Origin: Lusitaniella coriacea LEGE 07157
GTDB lineage: Bacteria > Cyanobacteriota > Cyanobacteriia > Cyanobacteriales > Spirulinaceae
Length of the DNA stretch: 64,000 nucleotides
Direction: 5' to 3'
Assembly: GCF_015207425.1 (NCBI RefSeq)
Contig: NZ_JADEWZ010000019.1
Location: forward strand, 42,899 to 106,898
Part shown: positions 36,900 through 46,605 of the stretch, piece by piece
Layout: every line of letters starts with the position of its first letter
Position numbering within the stretch: the stretch's first letter is position 1
Notes under the pieces: generated by a model
What the model was told of the DNA's origin: nothing
The model's database searches: none
Seen by the model: the letters and a program-made list of their open reading frames with translations, nothing else
Translations under genes and position numbers: made by a program

Positions 36900-38678
36900 T
36901 TAAAGTCTCGTTCTCAACCAACCGATTAATAACTCTTTCTGTTCGCGAGTAATCGATTTAGATTTAACGACTTGGTAGCGCGTGGGTTGGGGTTCGGCTA
37001 ACTGAATTCGATGGGTTTGCAATTCCTCTTGGTGGAACAGCGCCACTTCAATCATATCCCCCGCTTGATAATCTTGAAGACGATCGCGGAATTGTTCTGC
37101 GGTGACGCGCAAACCATCAATGGCGAGTAATTCGTCTCCCGGATCGATTCCGACTAAACTGGCGGGAGAATTGGCTTCGACAAATTGAACCATTGCTTTA
37201 TTATTGTTTGCAACCACCCGCAGTCCTAAGTAGGGAATGGTTTCGTCGTCCACAATCGGTTTGAGGTGTAAGCCAAAGGGTTCTAAATATTCATCAAAGG
37301 GTAATTCGTCCGCGCGATCGATATAGCGATGGAAAAAGTCGCTCAAATCCACATCGGCAACAGTTTCAATGACAACTTTAAGTTGCTCTGGCGTAAAGCC
37401 AATTTCTTCCTCGCCAAATCGCTGCCACATTTGTCGCATTACGTCGTCGAGAGAGCGTTGGTTTTTGTGGCGGTTGCGAATGAATAAGTCCAGAAGCAGC
37501 GAAACCATTTCCCCTTTGAGGTAGTAAGAAATCTGGGAGTTGTCGCTGTTGGCATCGCGGCGGTAGAGCTTAATCCAAGCGTCAAAACTCGATTCACTAA
37601 GAGGCTGAACTTTTCGACCGGGAATTGTGAGAAAGCGAGTAATTTCTTTGCTTAAGAGTTCGAGAAAGGCTTTGACATCATAAATTCCCGCCCACAGGGG
37701 AATGAGGAGGTCGTAATAGCTGGTGGTTCCTTCGCTAAACCACAGGGAAGTGGTGTAATTTTCTCGTTCGTAGTCAAAGGATTCTAAGGCTTTGGGGCGA
37801 ATGCGCTTGACATTCCACAGGTGGAAAAATTCGTGGGCGACAAGCTGCATGAAACGATTGTATTTTTCTTTTTTCCGGAATCCCAAACGGGGATAGTTAA
37901 GGGAACAAGAGTTTTTGTGTTCTAAGCCGCCGAAACCGCTAGCGGAGAGATGAAGTAAAAATAGATACCGATCGTAGGGTAAGTTTCCGTATAAATTCGC
38001 TTCAACTTGGATTATTTTTGTTGTATCTTGAATGATACGGTGGGCGTTAATATTGCCTTTTCCCCACACTGCCAATTGATGGGATTTCCCAAACACTTCA
38101 AAGGAGTGGATTTCCTGCCGACCAATTTCAAAAGGACTGTCTACTAACGTGTCAAAATCTTCGGCTTCAAAAGTATTTTTTTCTCCAGGAACGGCGGGTA
38201 AGGAAGTGGTAATATTCCAATCCGGTTGAGGGGGAACGATTGTAACCCGCAAGGGTTGTTTTTCCCAGGCTGGAACGAAGAAAAACAGTGCCGCACCGTT
38301 AAAGTATCCGTGGGTGGCATCGAGGTGATTGGTTCGCACGGACAGTTCGTTGGCGAAGACGCGATAGCAAATGGTAATGTTTTCTGTTGCTTCGGTTTCA
38401 ATTTGCCAATGATTCTTTCCCAGTTTGCGGCTGGGCAGTATTTGATGGGTGTTGGAAGACTGGGCGGTAAAATCTTGGACTTGTTTGGCGTATTCTCGCA
38501 CTAAATAAGATCCGGGAGTCCATACGGGCATTTTGAGGTCGAGGACGGGGAATTGCCACTGTGTAACCCGTAAAACCACCTCGAAGAGGTGAGATTCGGG
38601 GATGGGCATGGCAACTTGATAGTGCAGAGTTGTGATGGATTTCGGCGTTACGCGATCGCGCCGAGCAGTATTGGTCAT
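36900..38678 (-). CDS. M61-family metallopeptidase with PDZ domain
   Basis: A 592-residue protein of the glycyl-aminopeptidase (M61) family. The zinc motif is HEFFHLWNVKRIRP (about residue 282), with the third ligand in WFSEGTTSYY. A PDZ domain lies at about 480-560 (YLGLRVVANNNKAMVQFVEA, GIDPGDELLAIDG). The N-terminal domain (about 10-175) is the usual beta-sandwich. There is no clear signal peptide. Family members trim N-terminal small residues. Confidence 0.92.
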   Translation of the reverse strand: MTNTARRDRVTPKSITTLHYQVAMPIPESHLFEVVLRVTQWQFPVLDLKMPVWTPGSYLVREYAKQVQDFTAQSSNTHQILPSRKLGKNHWQIETEATENITICYRVFANELSVRTNHLDATHGYFNGAALFFFVPAWEKQPLRVTIVPPQPDWNITTSLPAVPGEKNTFEAEDFDTLVDSPFEIGRQEIHSFEVFGKSHQLAVWGKGNINAHRIIQDTTKIIQVEANLYGNLPYDRYLFLLHLSASGFGGLEHKNSCSLNYPRLGFRKKEKYNRFMQLVAHEFFHLWNVKRIRPKALESFDYERENYTTSLWFSEGTTSYYDLLIPLWAGIYDVKAFLELLSKEITRFLTIPGRKVQPLSESSFDAWIKLYRRDANSDNSQISYYLKGEMVSLLLDLFIRNRHKNQRSLDDVMRQMWQRFGEEEIGFTPEQLKVVIETVADVDLSDFFHRYIDRADELPFDEYLEPFGLHLKPIVDDETIPYLGLRVVANNNKAMVQFVEANSPASLVGIDPGDELLAIDGLRVTAEQFRDRLQDYQAGDMIEVALFHQEELQTHRIQLAEPQPTRYQVVKSKSITREQKELLIGWLRTRL

Positions 38679-38756
38679 CGAAAAAGGGTGGGCAGTGTAC
38701 AGATTACGTTAATCCTAAGCGAAATCGAGCGCAGGACGAGGTGATTCTTTTGGGGA

Positions 38757-39443
38757 TCATTGCACTCGCCCAGCCAGATGCGTTAACTGCTTGAGATTAA
38801 TGAGTGCCATTGTTTGCTGGGTAGTATCCACCTCAACCCATCCCTTCGAGACTAATTTCTCAACGATTTTCTGGGTTTCGTCGGCGGTGATGTCAGCGAC
38901 ATCGGCTAAGTCTTGGTAAGGAATATTAAAAATTTCCGCTCCCTTATCCATTGGTTGACCGTAGAGTTCGGCTAAGGTCACTAGCATTTTGGCAAGTTTG
39001 ACCGCAGGGGGTTGATGGCGCATCTGAAAGCGGATATTCGCTTGGCGCAGCCGTTGTACCATCAGTTGCAGCATTCGATGGTGCAGTTGAGAATCCTTGA
39101 ATAGGGCTTGGATGAACCGTTGGGCTGAAATACTGAGTAATTCAACCTTAGAGAGGGCAACCACGTCCGTTGACCGAGGAGATTCGTCCAAAATTGCCAT
39201 TTCGCCAAAAAAGTCCCCTCGACCCAAAATAGCGAGGGTCACGGCACTCTCTCCCGATAAGCGCCGAACTTTCACCCAGCCTGAAACCACGAAATAAACG
39301 GCATTTCCCCAAGAATCCTCCATCAAGACGGCTCGATTTCCTGGGTAGTCGTGTTCTACAGCGACAGACAGCAACCACTCTAAGGTTTCTGGATTGGCGG
39401 TATTGAATAGGGGGAAAAGCTCGCTGAAAGCTTGAATTTCCAT
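38757..39443 (-). CDS. Crp/Fnr-family transcriptional regulator
   Basis: A 228-residue regulator: cyclic-nucleotide-binding-type beta-barrel (about residues 12-130, with GDFFGEMAILDESPRSTDVVAL as the phosphate-binding-cassette region) and a C-terminal helix-turn-helix (about 165-215, YQDLADVADITADETQKIVEKL). The cassette keeps the Glu and an Arg-Ser pair, so cAMP binding is possible. It lies divergent from desA with a 381-bp spacer. Confidence 0.88.
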   Translation of the reverse strand: MEIQAFSELFPLFNTANPETLEWLLSVAVEHDYPGNRAVLMEDSWGNAVYFVVSGWVKVRRLSGESAVTLAILGRGDFFGEMAILDESPRSTDVVALSKVELLSISAQRFIQALFKDSQLHHRMLQLMVQRLRQANIRFQMRHQPPAVKLAKMLVTLAELYGQPMDKGAEIFNIPYQDLADVADITADETQKIVEKLVSKGWVEVDTTQQTMALINLKQLTHLAGRVQ

Positions 39444-39824
39444 GAAAGCTCTAACACTCTGAACGATTTATAGCAACAGACAGGGACTAGAAAAATCAAC
39501 AATCCTCGATCTACTCTTCGCAACGCTGCAAAGGAAAATCAAGTGGGCATTGCCTCGCTGTCGATCGAACAAGTCAAACTCGCTTCTGATGCGAGTATCC
39601 TTTGCTTCCTGCTATCTTAGCACTCCTGGCTCTGACCCACCTTTTTCCTCGGTTGGGAGTTGCAATTTCTAGGAGAAATCCCTGGAAAATAGCAAAATTT
39701 ATGGTATAAACGTAAAGGTTTTTTAAGTTTAGCGTTGTTGTAAAAATCAGCACGCGATCGACTTCGGTTTTAAGAGCATTCTCACGCAACGTTCCAATTC
39801 ATCCCAACATTATTCCTTTAATTC
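39444..39824. other. Intergenic between crp-like gene and desA, 381 bp
   Basis: No gene-like frame is recognisable. A TATAAA lies at 39705-39710 with only a weak -35 partner, and AT-rich sequence leads to desA, so promoter elements of desA are likely here. It also holds a degenerate AGGAGAAATCC stretch near 39671. Nothing else is evident. Confidence 0.5.
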
Positions 39825-40871
39825 ATGACAGCATCAATACTAGCGAACCAGGATCGAACGAGGGCTTCAGCGGAATCACCTCCCTCAACCTCGTCAGACC
39901 TAATGCTTCGAGATATTATCAAAACCTTACCGCGCGAAGTTTTCCTCAAGAATCGGCGAAAAGCGTGGTCGAAGTTGGCGATTAATGTCTTGCTTGTAGG
40001 TTTGGGGTACTGGGGATTGGCAATTTCTCCCTGGTTTTTATTGCCTGTCCTCTGGATTTTTACAGGAACGGCTTTAACTGGTTTTTTTGTCATCGGACAC
40101 GATTGCGGACATCGGTCTTTTGCCAATCGGAAGTGGGTCAATAATCTGGTGGGACATTTGATGTTTTTACCCTTGATTTATCCGTTCCACAGTTGGCGGA
40201 TTATGCACAATCGCCATCACAAGCATACGAATAAGCTGGATGTGGATAATGCTTGGAACCCCTTGACAGTCGAACGGCATCAAAATACCGAAAATCCGTT
40301 GCGCTGGGCTTATGAGAAGATCCGAGGACGGTTTTGGTGGGTAGGTTCGATTGGACATTGGGCAATGTATCACTTCGATTGGTCGCAGTTGGAGGGGAAG
40401 GAACGGAAACAGATGCGCTTTTCTGCTTTATTGGTGATTATTGCTGGCGCGATCGCGTTTCCTTTGCTGATTGCAACTACAGGAATTTGGGGATTTGTCA
40501 AGTTTTGGGTACTGCCTTGGCTGGTTTACCATTTTTGGATGAGTACTTTTACGATCGTTCACCACACCCATCCTGAAATTCCTTTCAATCGTTCGGAACA
40601 GTGGAACGAGTTAGAAGCACAGTTATACGGAACCGTTCACTGCACCTACCCTCGTTGGGTTGAATTTCTCTGTCACGATATTAACGTCCATATTCCCCAT
40701 CATATTTCTACGGCAATTCCCTGGTATAACTTGCGTAAAGCTCATCAAGCGATCGAAGATCGGTGGGGAGAGAAGCTGAATGAGAAAAAATTCTCTTGGT
40801 CTTTAATGCAGGAGATTACCGATACTTGTCACCTCTACGATGACGAGACGTTTTATCGTGCGTTTGAGTAG
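39825..40871 (+). CDS. desA: Acyl-lipid delta-12 fatty acid desaturase
   Basis: A 348-residue membrane diiron desaturase that introduces a double bond at delta-12 in membrane-lipid acyl chains, using ferredoxin. The three histidine boxes are HDCGH (about 89-93), HNRHH (about 125-129) and HIPHH (about 287-291), with hydrophobic pairs between them. The sequence fits the DesA branch (HSWRIMHNRHHKHTNKLDVD). The start is ATG 39825. It is next to desB, so polyunsaturation genes are clustered. Confidence 0.9.
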   Translation: MTASILANQDRTRASAESPPSTSSDLMLRDIIKTLPREVFLKNRRKAWSKLAINVLLVGLGYWGLAISPWFLLPVLWIFTGTALTGFFVIGHDCGHRSFANRKWVNNLVGHLMFLPLIYPFHSWRIMHNRHHKHTNKLDVDNAWNPLTVERHQNTENPLRWAYEKIRGRFWWVGSIGHWAMYHFDWSQLEGKERKQMRFSALLVIIAGAIAFPLLIATTGIWGFVKFWVLPWLVYHFWMSTFTIVHHTHPEIPFNRSEQWNELEAQLYGTVHCTYPRWVEFLCHDINVHIPHHISTAIPWYNLRKAHQAIEDRWGEKLNEKKFSWSLMQEITDTCHLYDDETFYRAFE

Positions 40872-40964
40872 CGATCGCGGTTTTTAAAGCAAAGCGTTAC
40901 GCCGATTTGGGATCTATTACCTGTTACCTATTGAGGTAATCAGGATAGAGCGTTTGCTCTATGA

Positions 40965-41011
40965 ACTTGAAGGCTGAGTGCTTATCAAATGTCCTAAATG
41001 CGTAGTGCTGT
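40965..41011. repeat. Dispersed repeat (family G), partial copy
   Basis: ACTTGAAGGCTGAG and GTCCTAAATGCGTAGTGCT resemble the copy at 3972-4038, shortened in the middle. Intergenic between desA and desB. Confidence 0.5.
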
Positions 41012-41067
41012 ACTTTCCTACTCACGCAGAAGTGCGATCTGTTTCCCCTTACTTGAGATGATTTTTC

Positions 41068-42126
41068 GTGCAAACTAAAACAATTGAATTACAATCGTTC
41101 CCTGATGACAAAGCGCAAGGAGTGTCAGAAAAGCTACCCTTCACGCTTCAAGAGTTAAAACGGGCGATTCCTCCACACTGCTTTCAACCCTCTACTTTTA
41201 AGTCGTTGTCCTACTTTTTCTTAGATGTAGGGATTATTGCAGGATTGTACGCGATCGCGGCGACCTTAAATTCTTGGTTCTTCTTCCCTCTTTTCTGGAT
41301 TGCTCAAGGAACGATGTTTTGGGCATTATTCGTGGTGGGACACGATTGCGGACATCGGTCTTTTTCCCGCTACGATTGGCTCAACGACCTAATCGGACAC
41401 TTATCTCATACGCCCATTCTTGTCCCCTTCCACGGTTGGCGCATCAGTCACCGCACCCACCACAAAAATACGGGAAGTTTGGAAAATGACGAAAGTTGGT
41501 ATCCCGTCACCGAAAGCCAGTATAACCAGATGTCCTGGGTCGAAAAATTTGCTCGCTTCGATCTTCCCCTACTGGCATACCCCATTTATTTATTCCGCCG
41601 TTCTCCCGGTAAAAAAGGAACCCACTTTCATCCCAGCAGTCCGCTTTTCAAACCGTCGGAGAAGCAGGATGTCATCACCAGTACAATTTGCTGTATTGCG
41701 ATGGTTGCGTTGCTCGGCATTTTAACTTATCAATGGGGCGTAGTCTGGTTTTTGACCTACTATTTCATGCCGTATCTCGTTTTTGTGATTTGGCTGGATT
41801 TAGTCACCTTCTTGCACCACACCGACACGGATATTCCCTGGTATCGCGGTAAAAACTGGAACTTCCTCAAAGGAGCGCTTTCAACGATAGACCACGATTA
41901 CGGATTTATTAATCCCATTCATCACAATATCGGGACTCACGTCGCCCACCATATCTTTTTGAATATGCCTCATTACCGCCTGAAAGAGGCAACAGAAGCG
42001 ATTAAACCGATTTTAGGGACTTATTATCGGAAATCCAATCGTTCCATTTTCTCCGCCTTCTGGCGGTCATACCGCAGTTGCTATTTTGTGCGCGATCGCG
42101 GAAAGACCGTTTACTATCAGAAGTAA
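41068..42126 (+). CDS. desB: Acyl-lipid omega-3 (delta-15) fatty acid desaturase
   Basis: A 352-residue diiron desaturase, start GTG 41068. The histidine boxes are HDCGH, HRTHH and HVAHH. The loop FHGWRISHRTHHKNTGSLEN and the YRGKNWNFLKGALSTIDHDY region are typical of omega-3 desaturases (DesB/FAD3 type), which convert 18:2 to 18:3. It is in the same orientation as desA with about 196 bp between, so it probably has its own promoter, as expected for cold-inducible desB. Confidence 0.9.
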   Translation: MQTKTIELQSFPDDKAQGVSEKLPFTLQELKRAIPPHCFQPSTFKSLSYFFLDVGIIAGLYAIAATLNSWFFFPLFWIAQGTMFWALFVVGHDCGHRSFSRYDWLNDLIGHLSHTPILVPFHGWRISHRTHHKNTGSLENDESWYPVTESQYNQMSWVEKFARFDLPLLAYPIYLFRRSPGKKGTHFHPSSPLFKPSEKQDVITSTICCIAMVALLGILTYQWGVVWFLTYYFMPYLVFVIWLDLVTFLHHTDTDIPWYRGKNWNFLKGALSTIDHDYGFINPIHHNIGTHVAHHIFLNMPHYRLKEATEAIKPILGTYYRKSNRSIFSAFWRSYRSCYFVRDRGKTVYYQK

Positions 42127-42177
42127 TCAATTATCAATTACTGAAACCCGACCGCTGATATAGCAGTCGCCAGAACA

Positions 42178-42223
42178 GTTAGGGCAACAGCCAAAGCTGA
42201 AACCTTGACCCTTCAAGCCTTTT
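42178..42223. repeat. Dispersed repeat (family G), inverted copy
   Basis: GTTAGGGCAACAGCCAAAGC through CCTTCAAGCCTTTT is a diverged reverse complement of 3972-4017. Intergenic between desB and rnc. Confidence 0.55.
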
Positions 42224-42269
42224 CCTTCTGCCATCTGCCATCTTCCTCCTGCCTTTTGCTATAACTGAA

Positions 42270-42980
42270 GTGACTCGACCCGACCCCCGGCGCATTCAAC
42301 AACTCCAAAAACTGCTACAAAAGCTCGGTTTATCCGATACAAAAGCAGTAGATTGGTCGCTGCTGGATTTAGCCTTAACCCATCCGAGTATTTCTAGGGA
42401 GGCGAATTACGAGCAACTCGAATTCGTTGGGGATGCGGTCGTTCGGTTAGCCGCGTCGGAAGTCTTGCTTGAAGTCTATCCAGAGGCTTTGGTGGGGGAA
42501 TTTGCGGCAATTCGTTCGATTTTAGTGAGCGATCGCGTCCTGGCAATTTTTGCTGACAGTTATGGGTTTGAGCGCTACCTTTTAACTGTGCCTAATGTCG
42601 CAGAAGATCGAGCCGGCGCGCGATCGCGCCTCGCCGAATCCTTTGAAGCGGTTTTAGGCGCGCTCTACCTCAGTACGCGAACAATGGAATTAGTACGTCC
42701 CTGGTTGGACGGACTGCTGCAAGACAAAGCCGAAGAAGTGCGCCAAGACCCCGCACTCCAAAACTATAAAGACGCGCTTCAGGAGTGGACGCAAGCACAC
42801 TACAAGCGCCTACCAGAATACCGCGTTGAGGATTGCGGTTTGGGAGGAGGCGACGCGCATCGCTTCGCCGCAGAAGTCTGGTTTCAAGATCGGTGTTTGG
42901 GGAAAGGAACGGGACGATCTAAAAAAGAAGCGGAACAAGCGGCGGCAAAAGAGGCTTTTCTTTCAGTGATAGAAACTTAG
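42270..42980 (+). CDS. rnc: Ribonuclease III
   Basis: A double-strand-specific endoribonuclease for rRNA and mRNA processing. The 236-residue product has the signature NYEQLEFVGDAVVRLAASE (about 47-65), the second acidic motif RLAESFEAVLGALYL and a C-terminal double-stranded-RNA-binding domain (about 165-235, with GKGTGRSKKEAEQAAAKEAF). The start is GTG 42270. It is a full-length class I RNase III. Confidence 0.94.
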   Translation: MTRPDPRRIQQLQKLLQKLGLSDTKAVDWSLLDLALTHPSISREANYEQLEFVGDAVVRLAASEVLLEVYPEALVGEFAAIRSILVSDRVLAIFADSYGFERYLLTVPNVAEDRAGARSRLAESFEAVLGALYLSTRTMELVRPWLDGLLQDKAEEVRQDPALQNYKDALQEWTQAHYKRLPEYRVEDCGLGGGDAHRFAAEVWFQDRCLGKGTGRSKKEAEQAAAKEAFLSVIET

Positions 42981-43019
42981 TCAGCGATTAGCTTCCCCAG
43001 CTCCCCCAGCTCCCCCTCT

Positions 43020-43094
43020 CTCCGTGTCTCCGTGTCTCCGTGTCACCCCGTCTCCGCGTCAGTCTCATTCACAATTTAAATGCATAGCAGCTTA
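43020..43094. mobile_element. TAAGCT-ended MITE-like element, copy D (one end only)
   Basis: A CCGTGTCTCCGTGTC low-complexity run leads into CGTCAGTCTCATTCACAA, TTTAAATGCATAGCAGCTTA, matching one end of the copies at 27.1, 46.2 and 51.8 kb. The opposite end is not found. Bases 43092-43094 (TTA) are the TAA stop of panB. Confidence 0.72.
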
Positions 43095-43868
43095 TTCCGG
43101 AAACTGGTGCTGGCGAACTTCCCCAGAAAAATCCCGCACGGCTTGAGTAATGATTCCATGCAAATTTGCGTAGGACTTGGCAAAAGGTGGCTTTTGTGCA
43201 GAGAGTCCGAGAACATCTGCGGTGACGAGAACTTGACCGTTGCAGTGGGGACCCGCACCGATTCCAATCGTGGGGATGCTGAGTTTTTCTGTAATCCGCG
43301 CGGCTAAATCCGTGGGAATGTGTTCGAGAACGATCGCGAACGCTCCCGCATCGTCCAGCGCGATCGCTTCTTGTAAAATTCGTTGCGCGTCGTCTCTGGT
43401 TCTTCCTTGCTGTTTGTATCCCAATCGATTAACTGATTGTGGCGTTAAACCCACATGACCCATGACCGGAATGCCCGCTAGAACGAGTTGAGAGACGGTT
43501 TCCACCATCGCGGGATAACCTCCCTCCAATTTAACTGCCTGCGCGCCAGCTTCCTTGAGAAAGCGTCCTGCGGAGTGAATTGCTTGTGCGGGACTTTCTT
43601 GGTAGCTCAAGAAAGGCAAATCGGCGACGACAAATGCTTCCTTTGTGCCGCGACGGACGGCTGCTGTATGGTGCAACATTTCATCAATGGTCACGGGGAG
43701 GGTGGTGGCATGACCGAGGGCGACCATTGCCAGGGAATCTCCGACCAAAATGAGATCGACCCCGGCTTCATCAAGGATGCGCGCGATCGCGTAATCCCAT
43801 GCGGTTAGCGCCACAATCGAGCGCCCTGCTTGCTTCCATTGGATCAGTTTCTGGGTTGTAACAGGCAT
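43092..43868 (-). CDS. panB: 3-methyl-2-oxobutanoate hydroxymethyltransferase
   Basis: The first committed enzyme of pantothenate synthesis, using methylene-tetrahydrofolate to make ketopantoate. The 258-residue product shows [33 protein letters not shown] at the N-terminus, [25 protein letters not shown] sequence and [14 protein letters not shown]. Length is normal. Its stop codon lies in a repeat element end (43020-43094). Confidence 0.95.
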   Translation of the reverse strand: MPVTTQKLIQWKQAGRSIVALTAWDYAIARILDEAGVDLILVGDSLAMVALGHATTLPVTIDEMLHHTAAVRRGTKEAFVVADLPFLSYQESPAQAIHSAGRFLKEAGAQAVKLEGGYPAMVETVSQLVLAGIPVMGHVGLTPQSVNRLGYKQQGRTRDDAQRILQEAIALDDAGAFAIVLEHIPTDLAARITEKLSIPTIGIGAGPHCNGQVLVTADVLGLSAQKPPFAKSYANLHGIITQAVRDFSGEVRQHQFPE

Positions 43869-43967
43869 AATTAGCGTTTATCCGTTGGGTGAGGTACAAA
43901 ACGCTCGGCTTAAGGGAATAGGGAACAGACGAGCGTACCTCATAGAAGCGATAATTGCTATTATCGA

Positions 43968-45065
43968 TCAAAAATTGCTTGGGCCACGACGGACAAAGGC
44001 AAAATGCGGTCGGACTCTTCCGGTGGTGAGACTGACCCAAGCTAAACCCTCACTGGTTCCCACCCATAGCTTGTTTCCCGTATCTGGAGAAAGAGAGAGA
44101 ATGCGGCTAGAGGGTAAATCGGCGACTTGTCCGAGAATTGCTCCGGTTTCTGCTCGCAACTTCCACAATCCATTGTTTGTCCCCACCCACACGCTAGTAT
44201 CTTTGGCAAAGCGCACGGAACTGACGCTGCGTCCTCGCATGGGCGTAACCGATCGCTCGATCTCCCGCGTTTTGGGATTAATCACCAACAAACTATTGGG
44301 CGTTCCCACCCACAAATTCCCGTCAAAATCTGTGGTCATGGTTTGTACGACCCCGCCAGGAATTTCAGTGACGCGACCGATAACCAACCCGCTTGAGGTA
44401 TCCACCTGTACGACTCCCTGTAGGGTTCCCACCCAAAGTTGACCTTCCCTATCGAGGGTCATAGCGTTGGCGCTGGTTCCGGGAAGATTTTTTAGGGTGG
44501 TCATCAAGAGTCCCTGGTCGGGGCTAATGAGTGCCAATCCGCGATCGGTTCCCACCCACAAATAGCCGCGACGGTCGATGAGGAGGGATAAAATTCGGTT
44601 GGAGGGGAGGGTAAAGTTCTGGGCGGTCATTTCGTTGCTGCGCGGGTCTACCCGAACTAATCCTTCGTAGGTTCCCGCCCAAATTCGCCCGACTTTATCT
44701 CGTGCTAGCGCGCCAATCGTGTAGTTGGGCAAATCGACGCGAGCAATGATGCGTCCGGTGTTGGGGTCGATGCGCGTCAAACCCAACCAAGATCCAATCC
44801 ACAACGCACCTGTTGCATCTGGTTGTAGGGAGGTGACGCGGTAATCTTTTTCGGGAAAGCGACGATCTTCTAATTGGCGTTCTGGTGGAAGGGGTGTAAT
44901 GCCGGGTCGCGGCGTATCGTTGGGGAAACGAGGCGGAATGTTCTCGCCATCGGGTTCGGGTTCAAATTGCGCCCGAACGGAGGGAAGAGGGGCGATGTGG
45001 GAAACGGCATTCCCTAGGAGGGCGATACCGAGGATAAGACCGATTTGCGTTCTCAAGGAAGCCAT
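43968..45065 (-). CDS. Exported beta-propeller protein with LWVGT repeats
   Basis: A 365-residue protein. The N-terminus (about residues 8-28, GLILGIALLGNAVSHIAPL) looks like a signal peptide. About seven repeats of roughly 42 residues carry the (L/I)WVGT..GL motif typical of two-component-regulator propellers, so it probably folds as a seven-bladed propeller in the periplasm. There is no kinase domain. Ligand unknown. It is followed, leftward, by panB about 100 bp away. Confidence 0.82.
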   Translation of the reverse strand: MASLRTQIGLILGIALLGNAVSHIAPLPSVRAQFEPEPDGENIPPRFPNDTPRPGITPLPPERQLEDRRFPEKDYRVTSLQPDATGALWIGSWLGLTRIDPNTGRIIARVDLPNYTIGALARDKVGRIWAGTYEGLVRVDPRSNEMTAQNFTLPSNRILSLLIDRRGYLWVGTDRGLALISPDQGLLMTTLKNLPGTSANAMTLDREGQLWVGTLQGVVQVDTSSGLVIGRVTEIPGGVVQTMTTDFDGNLWVGTPNSLLVINPKTREIERSVTPMRGRSVSSVRFAKDTSVWVGTNNGLWKLRAETGAILGQVADLPSSRILSLSPDTGNKLWVGTSEGLAWVSLTTGRVRPHFAFVRRGPSNF

Positions 45066-45479
45066 AAACGTTTGGGGCGATCGCGCATCGCTGAATAATC
45101 GATAAAATTCCCCGCAAGCGGGTTTTTAGGACAATGGTAGCACGGGCGTTACTGTTGAGTTGCTCTCCAATCGAGTTTGCGATGGTGAGCGAGCCTTATC
45201 GCTATTTTTGAGCGAACGCGATCGCGCTTCAAAAAGCCCAACTCATCCAAATACACGCGCGGTCAAATTTTCATTGTGTCCGCTATCGGACTGAAAACTG
45301 CGCGGATAAAAGTATAGTTTGTAACATGAAAATTGTAAAACCACCGAAAAATACGGGTCATTTTGCTTTTTTTGGGAATACTATTGATTGACCATTAATA
45401 CTTTTGTTACATCTTTCTTGCTGTTATTCGTGTTTTTTCGGCATTATAGGGATAGCAAGAGAATCTTATTAAGAATCTT
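45066..45479. other. Divergent intergenic region, 414 bp
   Basis: It lies between the propeller gene and the crp-like gene at 45480, divergently transcribed. The right half is AT-rich with TTGACC near 45389 and T-tracts, but I cannot assign -35/-10 pairs. One HIP1 site lies at about 45221. No gene or repeat recognised. Confidence 0.5.
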
Positions 45480-46187
45480 GTGACTGAACACCATCCCAGA
45501 CCCGATAATCAAATACTGTCCGCTTTGCCCCAATCGGAATTCCAACGCCTTGCTCCTTACCTCAAGACTATCGCGGTCGCCAGTGGGGATATTCTCTACG
45601 AACCCTACGAACCCATTCGCGAGGTTTATTTTCCCGATGGCGCGATGATCTCCCTCGTGTCGATCATGGAAGATGGTTCGATGACTGAAGTGGGTTTAGT
45701 GGGAAAAGAAGGAATGGCAGGGCTTCCCGTCGTTTTGGGCGGAAAGACAACGACGAGCCAAGGCATCATACAAATTTCTGGAACGGTAGTTCGCTTAGAT
45801 GCCAATATTCTCAAGCAGGAGTTTCAACAAGGCGGAGAACTGCAACGATTGCTCCTGCTTTACACTCAAGCATTGATGACCCAAATCTCCCAAACAGCGG
45901 TTTGCAACTGCAAGCACGTCATCGAACAGCGATTAGCACGCTGGTTATTAACAGTTTGCGATTGCATTCAACAGGAGGAATTTCATCTCACGCAGGAGTT
46001 TATCAGCATTATGTTGGGGGTGCGCCGTTCGAGCGTCACCGTTGCCGCCGGAATCTTACAACAAGGGGGCGCGATCCGCTACCGTCGCGGGAAAATAACA
46101 ATCCTCAATCGAGACGCTTTAATAAAAACCGCCTGTGAATGCTACGGACTCGTTCAAACTGAATATCAGCGCTTATTGGGAGATTGA
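45480..46187 (+). CDS. Crp/Fnr-family transcriptional regulator
   Basis: A 235-residue regulator, start GTG 45480. The beta-barrel sensor domain (about residues 18-140) lacks the usual cAMP-cassette RS pair (it reads GIIQISGTVVRLDANILKQE), so its ligand may differ or be absent. The C-terminal winged HTH is at about 165-225 (LTQEFISIMLGVRRSSVTVA). Two conserved-looking cysteines (TAVCNCKH, about 140) could bind a cofactor, an inference. Confidence 0.86.
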   Translation: MTEHHPRPDNQILSALPQSEFQRLAPYLKTIAVASGDILYEPYEPIREVYFPDGAMISLVSIMEDGSMTEVGLVGKEGMAGLPVVLGGKTTTSQGIIQISGTVVRLDANILKQEFQQGGELQRLLLLYTQALMTQISQTAVCNCKHVIEQRLARWLLTVCDCIQQEEFHLTQEFISIMLGVRRSSVTVAAGILQQGGAIRYRRGKITILNRDALIKTACECYGLVQTEYQRLLGD

Positions 46188-46297
46188 ATTCAATTAAGCT
46201 AAAACACATTCAAATTAGGTATCGAGCGCTCTGTATCAAAGCCGTCAATCTCTCACCGCACTGCTTCGGTTATCACCTTAACCGTCATCAGTCATCA

Positions 46298-46374
46298 GGG
46301 AATAGGGAATAGGGAATAGGGAATAGGGAATAGGGAATAGGGAATAGGGAATAGGGAATAGGGAATAGGGAATA
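46298..46374. repeat. GGGAATA heptamer, 11 perfect tandem units
   Basis: Eleven uninterrupted copies of GGGAATA inside MITE copy B. The equivalent position of copy C (51869-51896) has four copies on the opposite strand (TATTCCC). It resembles the short tandemly repeated heptamers known from filamentous cyanobacteria. Confidence 0.95.
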
Positions 46375-46459
46375 GTTTTTTTCAGTTATCAATCATTCAG
46401 TCATCACTGTGTCACCGTGTCTCCGCTAGGTCGGCTTGCGTCCTCTGAGGAGGTGACGA

Positions 46460-46480
46460 CATTCGAGGTTTCCTCGAATG
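46460..46480. repeat. Small palindrome, 9-bp arms around TTT
   Basis: CATTCGAGG, TTT, CCTCGAATG. The core (GAGGTTTCCTC) is the reverse complement of GAGGAAACCTC found twice in the tnpB remnant. The outer arm bases differ but stay paired. Confidence 0.85.
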
Positions 46481-46605
46481 CTTGTGACCGCCGTAGAAAC
46501 CTCAGAGACGTTCCGACCTCTCCCACTCTCCGTGTCTCCCATTCCCCGTCTCCGTCTCTCCCCGTCCCCGTGTCAGCCTCATTCACAATTTAAATGCACA
46601 ACAGC

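Noticed and set aside
46298..46374. Possible CRISPR-like array
   Set aside because: Units are contiguous heptamers without spacers, so this is a microsatellite.
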